A DNA stretch of 64,000 bases. Origin: Erwinia rhapontici. GTDB lineage: Bacteria; Pseudomonadota; Gammaproteobacteria; Enterobacterales; Enterobacteriaceae. Below the pieces are notes generated by a model. It did not search any database and had not been told where the DNA came from. It worked only from the letters and a program-made list of their open reading frames with translations. The translations under genes and the position numbers were made by a program. The stretch is from NCBI RefSeq assembly GCF_012271765.1, contig NZ_VRKO01000015.1:147512-211511 (forward strand), read 5' to 3'. This document shows positions 49,096 through 61,842 of this stretch, piece after piece; position 1 is the stretch's first letter, and each line of letters starts with the position of its first letter.

Positions 49096-50100
49096 ATGCG
49101 TAAGCCATTAATCGTACTATTGATTGTTGTGCTGGTGGTGCTGTACGCGTCACTGTTTGTTGTGCAGGAAGGCCAGCGTGGCATTGTGATGCGCTTCGGT
49201 AAAGTACTGCGCGATTCTGAAAATAAACCTCTGGTCTACGCGCCAGGCCTGCACTTCAAGATCCCGTTCCTGGAATCTGTGAAGTCACTTGATGCGCGTA
49301 TTCAGACGATGGACAACCAGGCCGATCGCTTCGTCACTAAAGAGAAGAAAGACCTGATCGTTGATTCCTACATCAAATGGCGTGTCAGCGACTTTAGCCG
49401 TTACTACCTCGCCACCGGCGGTGGTGATGTCTCTCAGGCCGAAGTGCTGCTGAAACGTAAGTTCAGTGACCGTCTGCGTTCTGAGATTGGTCGTCTGGAT
49501 GTCAAAGACATCGTGACTGACTCTCGTGGCCGTCTGACGACTGATGTACGTGATGCGCTGAACACCGGTAGTGCAGGCCAGGATGATGAAGTGGCAACGC
49601 CAGCCGCCGATGATGCGATTGCATCTGTAGCGAAACGCGTTGAAAGCGAGACGAACAGCAACGAACCGGCTATCAACCCGAACAGTATGGCGGCGTTGGG
49701 TATCCAGGTGGTTGATGTGCGCATCAAGCAGATTAACCTGCCAACGGAAGTGTCTGACGCTATCTATGCACGTATGCGTGCCGAGCGTGAATCTGTTGCC
49801 CGTAGCCAGCGTGCTCAGGGTGCAGAAGAAGCCGCGAAGGTCAGAGCTCAGGCAGATTATGAAGTGGAACGTACACTGGCTGAAGCGCGCCGTCAGGCTC
49901 TGATTACTCAGGGTGAAGGCGATGCGGAAGTGGCGAAACTGTTTGCTGATTCGTTCAGCCAGGATCCTGACTTCTATGCCTTTATCCGTAGCCTGCGTGC
50001 TTACGAAAACAGCTTCAAGAGCAATCAGGATGTCATGGTGCTCAGTCCGGATAGCGACTTCTTCCGCTTTATGAAGAGCCCGTCTACCACGACGCGCTAA
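49096..50100 (+). CDS. hflC: FtsH protease modulator HflC
   Basis: A 334-residue SPFH partner of HflK. It has an N-terminal membrane anchor (about 3-22: KPLIVLLIVVLVVLYASLF), then the band-7 domain (QRGIVMRFGKVLRD, APGLHFKIPFLESVK). The coiled coil is rich in A, E and R (ERESVARSQRAQGAEEAAKV). A perfect terminator ends the hflXKC transcript. Confidence 0.97.
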   Translation: MRKPLIVLLIVVLVVLYASLFVVQEGQRGIVMRFGKVLRDSENKPLVYAPGLHFKIPFLESVKSLDARIQTMDNQADRFVTKEKKDLIVDSYIKWRVSDFSRYYLATGGGDVSQAEVLLKRKFSDRLRSEIGRLDVKDIVTDSRGRLTTDVRDALNTGSAGQDDEVATPAADDAIASVAKRVESETNSNEPAINPNSMAALGIQVVDVRIKQINLPTEVSDAIYARMRAERESVARSQRAQGAEEAAKVRAQADYEVERTLAEARRQALITQGEGDAEVAKLFADSFSQDPDFYAFIRSLRAYENSFKSNQDVMVLSPDSDFFRFMKSPSTTTR

Positions 50101-50119
50101 TCCGCTGATAGTGCACTCT

Positions 50120-50147
50120 AAGGGCCGGAAATTCCGGCCCTTTTTTT
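50120..50147 (+). terminator. hflC terminator
   Basis: AGGGCCGG 50121-50128 pairs with CCGGCCCT 50134-50141 around a 5-base loop, followed by seven T. Confidence 0.92.
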
Positions 50148-50184
50148 ATGTTTCTTTTAATGGCAAAGACAGTGAGTGAATAAC

Positions 50185-50385
50185 ATGAACGCAACAGTGT
50201 GGATGGCGCTGGGGTTAGTGCTGGTATTTGAGGGATTAGGCCCGATGCTGTATCCGCGCCTCTGGCGGCGGATGATCATCACCATGGCGCGGATGCCGGA
50301 TGGCCTGCTGCGGCGAGTCGGGGGTGGTCTGGTGGTTGCCGGTGCGGTGATCTACTACATGGTGAGCCGGGGTAATGGTGGTTAA
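50185..50385 (+). CDS. yjeT: YjeT-like small membrane protein (DUF2065)
   Basis: A 66-residue inner-membrane protein with two predicted spans: MALGLVLVFEGLGPMLYP near the start and GGGLVVAGAVIYYMVS near the end. It matches E. coli YjeT, always between hflC and purA. The ATG at 50185 corresponds to the E. coli start; an upstream GTG at 50176 is also in frame. Function unknown. Confidence 0.9.
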   Translation: MNATVWMALGLVLVFEGLGPMLYPRLWRRMIITMARMPDGLLRRVGGGLVVAGAVIYYMVSRGNGG

Positions 50386-50437
50386 GTGTGTCGCGTACTG
50401 TAATCCCGCCGCACAAAGTGCTAACTGGTAAAAAAGT

Positions 50438-50453
50438 ACGCAATCGTATGCTA
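50438..50453. promoter_or_regulatory. PurR-like operator upstream of purA
   Basis: ACGCAATCGTATGCTA resembles the PurR consensus ACGCAAACGTTTTCNT at most positions, 66 bp before purA, which PurR represses in E. coli. The match is moderate. Confidence 0.35.
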
Positions 50454-50515
50454 AAACTGCTGAAAGAGGGAAATGACGATGGTAGAATCCTTTTTTAAGC
50501 AATCGGTGATTTTGA

Positions 50516-51817
<1,302 letters not shown>

Positions 51818-51827
51818 TTCCGTTTCA

Positions 51828-51857
51828 GGCCGGGCATTGCCCGGCCAGCTTTTATTT
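51828..51857 (+). terminator. purA terminator
   Basis: GGCCGGGC 51828-51835 pairs with GCCCGGCC 51839-51846 around a 3-base loop, followed by a T-rich stretch. Confidence 0.75.
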
Positions 51858-52003
51858 AGTACCGGTTTCCTGCCGTTCCCTTCTGCCGTTCTCACCTTAA
51901 ATAAAATGGCCCGGCTAGCCGTGGCTGGTTTATTATCATTGTTAACCATACAAATTCTTGAGCGGATCACAACTTCATATGCGGTTGTATCTCTGAGGTT
52001 ACC

Positions 52004-52447
52004 GTGCAGCTAACCAGTTTCACCGATTACGGTTTACGTGCGCTGATCTATCTCGCTTCGCTACCCGCAGGCCAGATGACCAGTATCAGTGAGGTGACTG
52101 ACACCTACGGTGTGTCACGTAATCATATGGTCAAAATTATCAATCACCTTAGTCGTGCCGGGTACATTGCAGCAGTGCGTGGCAAAAATGGCGGTATCCG
52201 TTTGGGTAAACCCGCCGAAGATATTGTGATTGGTCAGGTGGTACGCGCGCTGGAACCCCTGCAGTTGGTGAACTGTCACAGTGACTTTTGTCACATCACC
52301 TCAGCCTGCCGCCTGAAAAAAGCGCTGCATGATGCCGTACAGAGTTTTCTGCACGAGCTTGATCAATACACCCTGGCCGACCTGGTTGAAAACAACAATC
52401 CGCTCTACCAAATTTTGCTGAGTGAAAGACCTTCACTGAGCAGCTGA
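52004..52447 (+). CDS. nsrR: Nitric-oxide-sensing repressor NsrR
   Basis: A 147-residue Rrf2-family repressor with a [2Fe-2S] cluster destroyed by NO. It starts at GTG 52004 ([14 protein letters not shown] in register with E. coli), has a winged helix (about 1-60: [20 protein letters not shown]) and three cysteine ligands in [15 protein letters not shown]. It is 16 bp before rnr and probably co-transcribed with it. Confidence 0.96.
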   Translation: MQLTSFTDYGLRALIYLASLPAGQMTSISEVTDTYGVSRNHMVKIINHLSRAGYIAAVRGKNGGIRLGKPAEDIVIGQVVRALEPLQLVNCHSDFCHITSACRLKKALHDAVQSFLHELDQYTLADLVENNNPLYQILLSERPSLSS

Positions 52448-52463
52448 CAACGGAGGAACCTCG

Positions 52464-54908
52464 ATGTCACACGATCCCTTTCAGGAACGAGAAGCTGAAA
52501 AGTACGAAAACCCTATTCCAAGCCGCGAGTTCATTCTTGCCCACCTGGACAAACGTGAAAAACCGGCCAGCCGTGAAGAGCTGGCAGAAGAATTAGCGAT
52601 AAGCGGAGAAGAGCAGACTGAAGCGCTGCGTCGTCGCCTGCGCGCCATGGAGCGTGACGGGCAGTTAGTGTTTACCCGCCGCCAGTGCTACGCGCTGCCG
52701 GAACGCCTGGACCTGTTAAAAGGTAAAGTCATCGGTCACCGCGATGGCTTCGGCTTCTTACGCATTGAAGGCAGCAAAGATGACCTTTATCTCTCTGCCG
52801 AACAGATGAAAATGTGCATGCACGGGGACATGATCCTCGCGCAGGCCATGGGCGCTGACCGTAAAGGTCGCCGCGAAGCACGCGTGGTTCGCGTGGTTGA
52901 ACCGCGTAACGCCCAAATTGTTGGCCGCTACTTCACTGACTCCGGTGTAGGTTTTGTGGTGCCGGATGACAGCCGTCTGAGCTTCGACATCCTGATCCCG
53001 GCTGAAGAGCTGATGGGTGCTCGCATGGGCTTTGTGGTGGTGGTGGAGCTGACTCAGCGTCCCACCCGTCGTAGCAAAGCCGTGGGTAAAGTCGTTGAAG
53101 TGCTCGGCGACAATATGGGCACCAGCATGGCCGTCGATATGGCGCTGCGCACCCATGATATTCCGCATGAATGGCCGGAAGCGCTGGAAAAACAGATTGC
53201 TCATCTGAGCGAAGAAGTGCCGGAAGATGCCAAACAGGGCCGCGTTGATCTGCGCGATCTGCCGCTGGTGACCATCGATGGCGAAGACGCACGTGACTTT
53301 GATGACGCCGTTTTCTGTGAACGTAAACGCGGCGGCGGCTGGCGTCTGTGGGTAGCGATCGCCGACGTGAGCTACTACGTGCGTCCTGGCACCCCGCTGG
53401 ACGATGAAGCGGTTAACCGTGGTACTTCGGTGTACTTCCCGTCTCAGGTGGTGCCAATGCTGCCGGAAGTGCTGTCCAACGGCCTGTGTTCCCTGAACCC
53501 GGAAGTGGACCGTCTGTGTATGGTGTGCGAGATGACCATCTCCTCCACCGGTAAGCTGACCGGCTATAAGCACTACGAAGCGGTGATGAACTCCTTCGCG
53601 CGTCTGACGTACAACAAAGTGTGGAACATTCTCCAGGGGCATCAGGAACTGCGCCAGCAGTATGAGCCGCTGGTAAAAGACCTCGAAGAGCTGCACCGCA
53701 TGTACCTGGCGCTGGAAAAATCGCGTGAACAGCGTGGCGGTATCTCGTTTGAAACCGATGAAGCGAAATTTATCTTCAATGCCGATCGTCGTATTGAACG
53801 CGTGGAGCAGGTTTCTCGTAACGATGCGCACAAGCTGATTGAAGAGTGCATGATCTTAGCGAACATTGCCTCGGCGCGTTACGTTGAGAAAAACAACGAG
53901 CCAGCGCTGTTCCGCGATCACGACCGTCCAGGCGATGAAAGCATCAAGAGCTTCCGCTCCGTGCTGAATGAACTGGGCCTGACGCTGCCGGGTGGCGATA
54001 AGCCGCAGCCGGTCGATTACTCAGCGCTGCTGAGCCAGATCGCAGGTCGTCAGGATCACGAGATGCTGCAAACCATGCTGCTGCGTTCGATGAAGCAGGC
54101 GGTTTATGACCCGGAAAACCGTGGCCACTTTGGCCTGGCGCTGGCGTCCTATGCGCACTTTACGTCGCCTATTCGTCGTTACCCTGATCTGCTGTTACAC
54201 CGTGCCATCAAGTATCTGCTGGCGAAAGAAGCAGGCACCTTGCAGGGCAATACCACCCCAACGGGCGGATTCCACTACGAGATGCCGCAGATGCTGCAAC
54301 TGGGCCAGCACTGTTCGCTGACAGAGCGCCGCGCGGATGAAGCGACCCGTGATGTTGCGGACTGGCTGAAGTGTGACTTTATGCAGGATCAGGTCGGGGA
54401 AACCTTTACTGGCGTGATCTCCAGCGTGACCGGGTTTGGCTTCTTTGTACGTCTGACTGACCTGTTTATCGACGGTCTGGTTCATGTGTCTACCCTGGAT
54501 AATGACTACTATCGCTTTGATGCGATAGGTCAGCGTCTGATCGGTGAATCCGGCGGCCGTACCTATCGCCTCGGCGACACGGTGGAAGTGCGTGTTGATG
54601 CGGTGCATATGGACGAACGTAAGATCGACTTCGCCCTGATCTCAAGCAGCCGTAAACCGCGTGGCGAAGGGAAAACCGAACGCGAACGCGAAAAACGTGC
54701 GGCACCGAAGAACAGCGGCAACCGCCGTCGTGCACCGCGCAAAGGGGCCAACTTTGAGCCGGACAGCGCTTTCCGTCCGGCCAAAGCCGCTGACGGTGCT
54801 GCTCCCGCCGCTGCGAAAGAGAAAAAACCGCGTAAGCCATCGGATAAAACCCGTAAAATCGGTGCTGCCACTCGTGCGAAGCGGGCGAAGAAAACCGACG
54901 GCGCATAA
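52464..54908 (+). CDS. rnr: Ribonuclease R
   Basis: An 814-residue processive 3'-5' exoribonuclease that degrades structured RNA, including tmRNA-tagged mRNAs and rRNA. Order: N-terminal helix-turn-helix (about 20-90), two cold-shock domains (about 90-240), the RNB catalytic domain with the acidic cluster [13 protein letters not shown], an S1 domain ([23 protein letters not shown]), and a lysine-rich tail (ending KRAKKTDGA). Confidence 0.97.
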   Translation: MSHDPFQEREAEKYENPIPSREFILAHLDKREKPASREELAEELAISGEEQTEALRRRLRAMERDGQLVFTRRQCYALPERLDLLKGKVIGHRDGFGFLRIEGSKDDLYLSAEQMKMCMHGDMILAQAMGADRKGRREARVVRVVEPRNAQIVGRYFTDSGVGFVVPDDSRLSFDILIPAEELMGARMGFVVVVELTQRPTRRSKAVGKVVEVLGDNMGTSMAVDMALRTHDIPHEWPEALEKQIAHLSEEVPEDAKQGRVDLRDLPLVTIDGEDARDFDDAVFCERKRGGGWRLWVAIADVSYYVRPGTPLDDEAVNRGTSVYFPSQVVPMLPEVLSNGLCSLNPEVDRLCMVCEMTISSTGKLTGYKHYEAVMNSFARLTYNKVWNILQGHQELRQQYEPLVKDLEELHRMYLALEKSREQRGGISFETDEAKFIFNADRRIERVEQVSRNDAHKLIEECMILANIASARYVEKNNEPALFRDHDRPGDESIKSFRSVLNELGLTLPGGDKPQPVDYSALLSQIAGRQDHEMLQTMLLRSMKQAVYDPENRGHFGLALASYAHFTSPIRRYPDLLLHRAIKYLLAKEAGTLQGNTTPTGGFHYEMPQMLQLGQHCSLTERRADEATRDVADWLKCDFMQDQVGETFTGVISSVTGFGFFVRLTDLFIDGLVHVSTLDNDYYRFDAIGQRLIGESGGRTYRLGDTVEVRVDAVHMDERKIDFALISSSRKPRGEGKTEREREKRAAPKNSGNRRRAPRKGANFEPDSAFRPAKAADGAAPAAAKEKKPRKPSDKTRKIGAATRAKRAKKTDGA

Positions 54909-54916
54909 CCGCATCC

Positions 54917-54967
54917 GGGCGACGCGTGCGTCGCCCCTACAGCGTAGGGGTCAGGCATGCCTGACCC
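54917..54967. repeat. REP-like cluster of three overlapping palindromes
   Basis: Between rnr and rlmB lie GGGCGACGC-GT-GCGTCGCCC (54917-54936), CCCCTAC-AGC-GTAGGGG (54934-54950) and the perfect 20-bp palindrome 54948-54967 (core CAGGCATGCCTG). Neighbouring hairpins share bases, so alternative folds compete. No gene is present. Confidence 0.75.
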
Positions 54968-55003
54968 GCACACGCGCAAATAACGAACTACTGAGTCAAT
55001 GAA

Positions 55004-55741
55004 ATGAGTGAAATTGTTTTTGGTATCCACGCCGTACAGGCGCTGCTCGACAGCGATCCACAGCGTTTCCAGGAAGTGTTTATCCTGAAAGGGCGTGACG
55101 ATCGCCGGTTGCAGACGCTGGTTAAAGCGCTGGAAGCGCAGGGCATCGTTATTCAGGTCGCGAGCAAGCAGGTACTGGATAGCAAATCAGAAGGCGCTGT
55201 TCACCAAGGGATCATTGCCCGTGTGAAACCAGGGCGTCAATATCAGGAAGGCGATCTGCCGGATCTGCTGGCCAGTCTGGACAGTCCGTTCCTGCTGATT
55301 CTTGATGGCGTGACCGACCCGCATAACCTCGGCGCCTGCATGCGCAGCGCGGATGCAGCAGGTGTGCATGCGATCATTCTGCCAAAAGACCGTTCAGCCC
55401 AGCTGAATGCCACGGCGAAAAAAGTCGCCAGCGGCGCGGCAGAACATATCCCGCTGATCCGAGTCACCAACCTGGCGCGCACCATGCGTGTGTTGCAGGA
55501 AGCAAATGTGTGGATTGTGGGCACCGCAGGTGAAGCTGACCATACGCTGTACCAGAGCAAAATGACCGGCCCAATGGCGCTGGTGATGGGTGCAGAAGGG
55601 GAAGGCATGCGTCGTCTGACGCGTGAGCACTGTGATGAGTTGATTAGCATTCCGATGGCGGGCAGCGTCTCTTCGCTCAACGTCTCGGTTGCCACGGGTG
55701 TTTGCCTGTTTGAAGCGGTGCGTCAGCGCAGCGCGAAATAA
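55004..55741 (+). CDS. rlmB: 23S rRNA 2'-O-ribose (Gm2251) methyltransferase RlmB
   Basis: A 245-residue SPOUT (knotted) methyltransferase of the TrmH family that modifies G2251 in the P-loop of 23S rRNA. The N-terminal substrate domain starts [16 protein letters not shown]. The knot motifs are [33 protein letters not shown] and [21 protein letters not shown]. Confidence 0.97.
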   Translation: MSEIVFGIHAVQALLDSDPQRFQEVFILKGRDDRRLQTLVKALEAQGIVIQVASKQVLDSKSEGAVHQGIIARVKPGRQYQEGDLPDLLASLDSPFLLILDGVTDPHNLGACMRSADAAGVHAIILPKDRSAQLNATAKKVASGAAEHIPLIRVTNLARTMRVLQEANVWIVGTAGEADHTLYQSKMTGPMALVMGAEGEGMRRLTREHCDELISIPMAGSVSSLNVSVATGVCLFEAVRQRSAK

Positions 55742-55787
55742 CTGTCCGGGGCGTGTTCGCGCCCCGATATTCTCTGATATTCCCCGA

Positions 55788-56123
55788 TTACTTCACGCCA
55801 CTGTCAGTTATACCTGCCCCATAGAAAATCGCACTGGCGTACCACAGACCCGGTGCCACCGTCTCATTGACCAGCAGCACTTGATAGTAACGCGCGCCGG
55901 CGGCATTGGCTTTCGCTGCCAGTGCCCGCACGGCATCATCCGGCGATCCCCGCACGGTCACGCTGGCACTACCGAGGCGTGGCAACGTGGCACTTTGCGC
56001 ACGGTTGATCTCTACCGCCTGTGCGCCAGGCGGCGGGGGAGGCTGCGGCGTACTTTTCAGCACGCTACAGCCGCTTAACAACAGGGCGAACACGACAGCG
56101 GTTATCAGGCGCATAGTCATCAT
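55788..56123 (-). CDS. bsmA: Biofilm peroxide resistance lipoprotein BsmA
   Basis: A lipoprotein of up to 111 residues with lipobox LLSGC; the mature part has a proline-rich segment and a YhcN/DUF1471-like domain (LGSASVTVRGSPDDAVRALAAKANAAGARYYQVLLVNETV). It matches E. coli BsmA (YjfO), which lies beside yjfP. Three in-frame ATGs are close; MRLITAVVFALLLSGC at 56114 is an alternative start. E. coli bsmA mutants show altered biofilm and peroxide survival. Confidence 0.85.
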   Translation of the reverse strand: MMTMRLITAVVFALLLSGCSVLKSTPQPPPPPGAQAVEINRAQSATLPRLGSASVTVRGSPDDAVRALAAKANAAGARYYQVLLVNETVAPGLWYASAIFYGAGITDSGVK

Positions 56124-56157
56124 CTCAACAAGATACCGACAATCAGTGTACGCCAGT

Positions 56158-58095
56158 TTATGACTTGACGTTAAACACCTGTACCAGTTCGTTAAGGTGA
56201 TGTCCCTTACGGCTCAGCTCCTGCGCGGTCTGCTCAGAATGTATCACCAGTTCGCTGTTCTGATGCGTGGCCTGGCCAATCTGCGCCATCGCAATATTAA
56301 CATGACCTATGCCAGTCGATTGCTCGTGTGAGGCCACGTTAATCTCACTCATTAATGCCTTAACCTGATCAATGCGCCCGGTAATGTTATCCATCGCCTG
56401 GCGGGTTTGTTCAGACAGGTCGTGCCCCTGCACCACTTTACGCAATGAGTCGGCAATCAGATGGTCAATCTCTTTGGCCGCATGCGCACTGCGTTGTGCC
56501 AATGCCCGTACTTCGGCAGCGACCACCGCGAAGCCTTTCCCGTTTTCTCCGGCACGCGCCGCTTCTACCGCTGCATTCAGGGCGAGAATATTGGTCTGGA
56601 AAGCAATCGACTCGATCACCTGGGTGATATCTGCAATGCCCTGTGATGCCGTCTTGATATCGGACATGGTGACTACCGACTGGCCAACGGTGGCTGAACC
56701 TTTGCTAACTGCCTCGGCTGCTTCACCAACCAGGCGCAGTGCCTGAGTGACATTCCCGGCGTTCTGTTCCACCGTGGCGCCAAGCTGCTCCATACTCGCG
56801 GACGTTTCCTCAACGCTGCTGGCCTGGCGGGTAATCTGCTCGCTGATGTTACTGCTGCTGGTCACAATAGCTTCGGTTCCGCTGGCGATCTCATCGGCAG
56901 CGTGACGTACCTGAGCGACAACGCGTTCCAGCCCGTCGCCGATGCCGTTAATCGCCACGATCAACTGTCCCACTTCGTCCTGGCGGCGGGTGCTCAATGT
57001 CGCCAGTAAATTACCGGCCGCATACTCTCGCGCCAGTGTGATCACCTGTTGGAGTGGCTGGCTCAGCCAGCGGCGAGTAATCCAGACGAACAGCACGGCA
57101 AACAACCCCACCAATGCGGCACCGATCAGCAGAAACAGATTCCGTGTCTGCTGAACAGGTGCCAGCAGGCTGGCCTTGTCAACGTCACCTACCACGACCC
57201 AATTCCATTCCGGTAAATATTGCCAGGCGAGGATTCGCTCCTTCCCGTTATCGTCAGTGGTTTCCAGTGTTCCTCGAGGCTGGCTTAACAGCTGCTGCCG
57301 GGCCTCCTGCGGCAGATCCGGCATTTTACCTTCAAGGGAAGAGTGGAACAGATAGTGGCCATTCAGTTTCCCCGGTGCACGGTTTAGCACGTAAAAAAAT
57401 CCACTGTCGCCGAGATGCTTCGCCAGCACTTTTTGGCGGATGACTGCATACTGTTTCGTGATATCCACACCGACAAACAGGATGGCAATCACCCGGCCAG
57501 CGTCATCACGTACCGGCTGGTACTGGGTGATGTAGCGCTTGCCAAACAGCAGGGCGACACCGCGAAAAATCTCGCCTTTCTGTATCGGTTGCCAGGCGGG
57601 GCTGCTATGGTCAAGCCGGGTGCCGATAGCACGTTCACCATCCTCTTTACGCAAGGAGGTGGAGATGCGGATAAATTCGTCGTCCTGGGTACGGACGAAA
57701 ATAGTGGCGATAGCGCCAGTACGTTCCTGGAAATCATCCACCAGCACCTGATCAAGGTTCAGTGTGCGCAGCCCGGCACGCAGAGTGGGTGTCTGCTGTT
57801 CACCGACGGCGATGTGCTGTGATTCATCCAGCGAAAAGCGCTTCGGCAGGAAGCTCTGGAATAATCCGGTGTAGTTGCTGACTTCTTCAGCCAGGGTGGT
57901 GTTAAACATGCTGGCCATATCGCCGATGCCATCCACCTGGTTATCCATATCGGCCAGTGTCAGGGTATGGACTTGTTTTGCTGCATTGTGGCTCAGGGTC
58001 AGGGTTAAAATAATAAACAGCACTGCCACGGTCAGCGAGGTCAGTACCGAAAGTTTTACGCCCAGACTCCATGTCTTGAGAGAGAGACGTTTCAT
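56158..58095 (-). CDS. Methyl-accepting chemotaxis protein with Cache sensor
   Basis: A 645-residue chemoreceptor. It has a first membrane span at about 14-36 ([20 protein letters not shown]), a large periplasmic domain of Cache_3/Cache_2 type (about 50-315), a second span at 320-342 ([18 protein letters not shown]), HAMP (345-400) and the signalling hairpin. The tip motif [31 protein letters not shown] is intact. There is no C-terminal NWETF-type pentapeptide for CheR/CheB, so it may rely on other receptors. The ligand is unknown. No other chemotaxis genes are adjacent. Confidence 0.92.
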   Translation of the reverse strand: MKRLSLKTWSLGVKLSVLTSLTVAVLFIILTLTLSHNAAKQVHTLTLADMDNQVDGIGDMASMFNTTLAEEVSNYTGLFQSFLPKRFSLDESQHIAVGEQQTPTLRAGLRTLNLDQVLVDDFQERTGAIATIFVRTQDDEFIRISTSLRKEDGERAIGTRLDHSSPAWQPIQKGEIFRGVALLFGKRYITQYQPVRDDAGRVIAILFVGVDITKQYAVIRQKVLAKHLGDSGFFYVLNRAPGKLNGHYLFHSSLEGKMPDLPQEARQQLLSQPRGTLETTDDNGKERILAWQYLPEWNWVVVGDVDKASLLAPVQQTRNLFLLIGAALVGLFAVLFVWITRRWLSQPLQQVITLAREYAAGNLLATLSTRRQDEVGQLIVAINGIGDGLERVVAQVRHAADEIASGTEAIVTSSSNISEQITRQASSVEETSASMEQLGATVEQNAGNVTQALRLVGEAAEAVSKGSATVGQSVVTMSDIKTASQGIADITQVIESIAFQTNILALNAAVEAARAGENGKGFAVVAAEVRALAQRSAHAAKEIDHLIADSLRKVVQGHDLSEQTRQAMDNITGRIDQVKALMSEINVASHEQSTGIGHVNIAMAQIGQATHQNSELVIHSEQTAQELSRKGHHLNELVQVFNVKS

Positions 58096-58293
58096 CGTTA
58101 TGCCTTAAATCGTTAGGGTCTTACACGAGTTAACGGCAGGGGATGGGTAAAATTTACCCTATAAACTCAGTGGGAATTCGGCGTAGTTTATTGTGAGATA
58201 TATCACATTAGTGCTCTTTTACTGTTAATCCCTAAAGCGGCGCTATGTTCCTGAAAAAAGAGCGTGCCGTGATGAATTTGACAAGGAGATGTA

Positions 58294-59043
58294 ATGATTG
58301 AAGTCAACACAGAAATTTTCGCCAATATCGAATGTTTACATGCCTGTCCGGCAGGAAAAATGCATGAACCGCTCCCCACGGTGCTGTTCTATCATGGCTA
58401 CACCTCGTCAAAAGAGGTCTATTCCTACTTTGCTGTAGCGCTGGCGCAGGCGGGTTTCCGTGCCATTCTGCCCGATGCGGATATGCACGGGGCGCGTTAC
58501 AACGGTGACGATGAGCGACGAGTGACTCACTTCTGGGAGATCCTGCGCAGCAATATTGACGAATTACCGGGTATTGAACGAGCGCTGCGTGAACAGAAAC
58601 TCGTGGATGGCGCACGGCTGGCGGTCGCCGGAGCGTCGATGGGCGGGATGACTGTGCTGGGCGCACTGGCTCGCTACCCACAGCTGCGCAGCGCGGCCTG
58701 TATGATGGGATCAGGCTATTTCAGCCAACTGGCACAGACACTGTTTCCGCCGTTTGTTGCGCGTAGCCCGGATGAGCGAAAAACGCTGGCTGAACGGCTG
58801 GCGCCGTTGGCGGAATATGAGGTCAGTCATCAGCTCGAAAAACTGGCTAACCGGCCTCTGCTGGTGTGGCACGGTGAGGCGGATGATGTGGTTCCCGCCG
58901 CTGAAAGCGTCAGGCTGGAGAAAGCGTTACGTGAAAGCGGGCAAAATGCGAACCTGACCTTCCTGACGGAAAAAGGTATTGGGCACCGCATCACACCGCC
59001 TGCGCTGAGCGCCATGACGGCATTTTTTAAACATCATTTGTAA
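58294..59043 (+). CDS. yjfP: Esterase YjfP (alpha/beta hydrolase)
   Basis: A 249-residue carboxylesterase matching E. coli YjfP. The oxyanion region is LFYHGYTSSKEVYSYFAVALAQAGFRA; the nucleophile elbow is GASMGGM (Ser near 108); the acid is in VWHGEADDVVP and the histidine in KGIGHRITP. ACAAGGAG stands before the ATG. It precedes rpsF, as in E. coli, with a hairpin terminator between. Confidence 0.9.
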   Translation: MIEVNTEIFANIECLHACPAGKMHEPLPTVLFYHGYTSSKEVYSYFAVALAQAGFRAILPDADMHGARYNGDDERRVTHFWEILRSNIDELPGIERALREQKLVDGARLAVAGASMGGMTVLGALARYPQLRSAACMMGSGYFSQLAQTLFPPFVARSPDERKTLAERLAPLAEYEVSHQLEKLANRPLLVWHGEADDVVPAAESVRLEKALRESGQNANLTFLTEKGIGHRITPPALSAMTAFFKHHL

Positions 59044-59069
59044 TTTTTGGGGATGCGCGAAGAAAAAGA

Positions 59070-59104
59070 CCGCCCCCAACCGTAGGGCGGGGCCTTCTTT
59101 TCTG
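59070..59104 (+). terminator. yjfP terminator
   Basis: CCGCCC 59070-59075 pairs with GGGCGG 59085-59090, followed by a pyrimidine-rich, T-containing stretch. Confidence 0.5.
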
Positions 59105-59237
59105 GTTCCCCCGAAATACCCTGCTGAACACCAATCTTTACCTTGTGTTATCCCCTCCCCGCAAGTATGATTACGCGTCAATTTTTCAGCCGCATTCTCA
59201 GGTTGTGACCCGGCACTATTTGGTCACGGCTTATAAC

Positions 59238-59701
<464 letters not shown>

Positions 59702-59706
59702 TTTCC

Positions 59707-60256
<550 letters not shown>

Positions 60257-60282
60257 CGGCAACTGTCCATTAACGACTTTAA

Positions 60283-60747
<465 letters not shown>

Positions 60748-60770
60748 TCGGCCTTAGTATCGCATGAAAG

Positions 60771-60805
60771 AACGCCGCCCCTCGGGGCGGCGTTTTTGTT
60801 TTTGT
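60771..60805 (+). terminator. rplI terminator
   Basis: ACGCCGCCCC pairs with GGGGCGGCGT over a very short loop, followed by a T-rich tail. Confidence 0.9.
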
Positions 60806-60810
60806 GGCCT

Positions 60811-60937
60811 GAAATTTGGCTATTTTATTTGCCATTTTTGGCCCGGGCAGTGCTCACAATCCTCACGTACTGCGTGTACGCTCCGGTTGTTGCACGCTGT
60901 CCGTGCCAAAACTGGCTGCAACAATAACGCCAAATTC
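60811..60937. repeat. Imperfect palindromic intergenic element, about 127 bp
   Basis: GAAATTTGGC at the left end mirrors GCCAAATTC at the right end (8-bp exact core AATTTGGC/GCCAAATT), bounding 127 bp. Inside, CAGTGCTCACAATCC mirrors GGTTGTTGCACGCTG imperfectly, around a CGTAC-TGCGT-GTACG hairpin at 60866-60880. The whole reads as one long imperfect palindrome between rplI and ytfB, of the kind dispersed in enterobacterial genomes. It is not the ERIC consensus. Confidence 0.55.
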
Positions 60938-60959
60938 ACAGGTAATCTTCATCATTAAA

Positions 60960-61502
60960 TCAGTTTGCTTTTAAGAACGTCCCGTCGGGTTGTCGGATAA
61001 ACAGTATCTCGCCATTCGCCCCTTCCAGCGTTAATCCCGTCACTATCGCCTGCGCATTCTGGCGGATTTTCACCGTCTGCCCCGCATGTAAGGTGCTGAG
61101 GGGTTTGTCATTGCCTTCTACCTGCGCCATCGCAAACACATCATTGACGGGCAGATTATTGTCGCGGAACAACTGCGCCAGCGTCTGACCGGGAGCAATA
61201 GTGTATTCACCCCAGGTTCCCTGATCATCCTGCTGCGGCGTAGCAGGCGTGGTAGGTGGCGCATCCGTGATTTCAGCCTGTAAAGGCACCTCGGTGGCGG
61301 ACGAGCCACTCTGCATCGGCGTCACGGCTCGGTGTGGCGACGGTGCGGGCCACAGGAAGGCCAGCAGGATCACCAGTACAGCGGCAATAATCCCGCGCCG
61401 ATGATGCGGTGGCAGCGGGTCCATCCAGCGAATCTGGTCTGGCAGGTGCCAGAGACGGTTGAACCATAATGGTAAGCGTGATGTGAGCGATGCATTAGGC
61501 AT
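60960..61502 (-). CDS. ytfB: YtfB-like OapA-family cell-envelope protein
   Basis: A 180-residue protein with a cytoplasmic lead (NRLWHLPDQIRWMDPLPPHHRR), one span at about 36-53 (GIIAAVLVILLAFLWP), a proline-rich linker, and a C-terminal OapA/LysM-like domain (YTIAPGQTLAQLFRDNNLPVNDVFAMAQVEG, IRQPDGTF). It matches E. coli YtfB, linked to cell division. ATG 61502 follows AGGAGG and is in register with the E. coli protein; a longer frame from 61616 is unlikely. Confidence 0.88.
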   Translation of the reverse strand: MPNASLTSRLPLWFNRLWHLPDQIRWMDPLPPHHRRGIIAAVLVILLAFLWPAPSPHRAVTPMQSGSSATEVPLQAEITDAPPTTPATPQQDDQGTWGEYTIAPGQTLAQLFRDNNLPVNDVFAMAQVEGNDKPLSTLHAGQTVKIRQNAQAIVTGLTLEGANGEILFIRQPDGTFLKAN

Positions 61503-61842
61503 GGCCTCTTCCTCCTGACGCGAACCTCGCGCTATCGGTAAGCTTTTCATCAGCCATTGCTTAACTCTGGCAACAAAAAGCGGCTTTTTCCTTCGCCTGC
61601 GGGCAATCTGGCCCATTTAAACCTCTGAATACATGTGCTGAACCGAAACCCTTCATGCTCAGGATATCAATCCTGGGTAAGCGTAAAGTATAGGCTTAAG
61701 AGCCACAGTGGTGCTGAATTGTGATAGGCGGTATTGTTTCTGTTTCCCGGGGAAAAGTCACCAGTGGAAGATGGGATTTTACGCCTGTTGTCTGCGCTGT
61801 TATGCTTCGTCTTCGGTTTTATCAATGATGAAAGGAAAATCC

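Noticed and set aside
52758..53831. 357-codon open frame on the minus strand
   Set aside because: It is antisense inside rnr, rich in histidine and threonine as expected of a shadow frame, with no homology.
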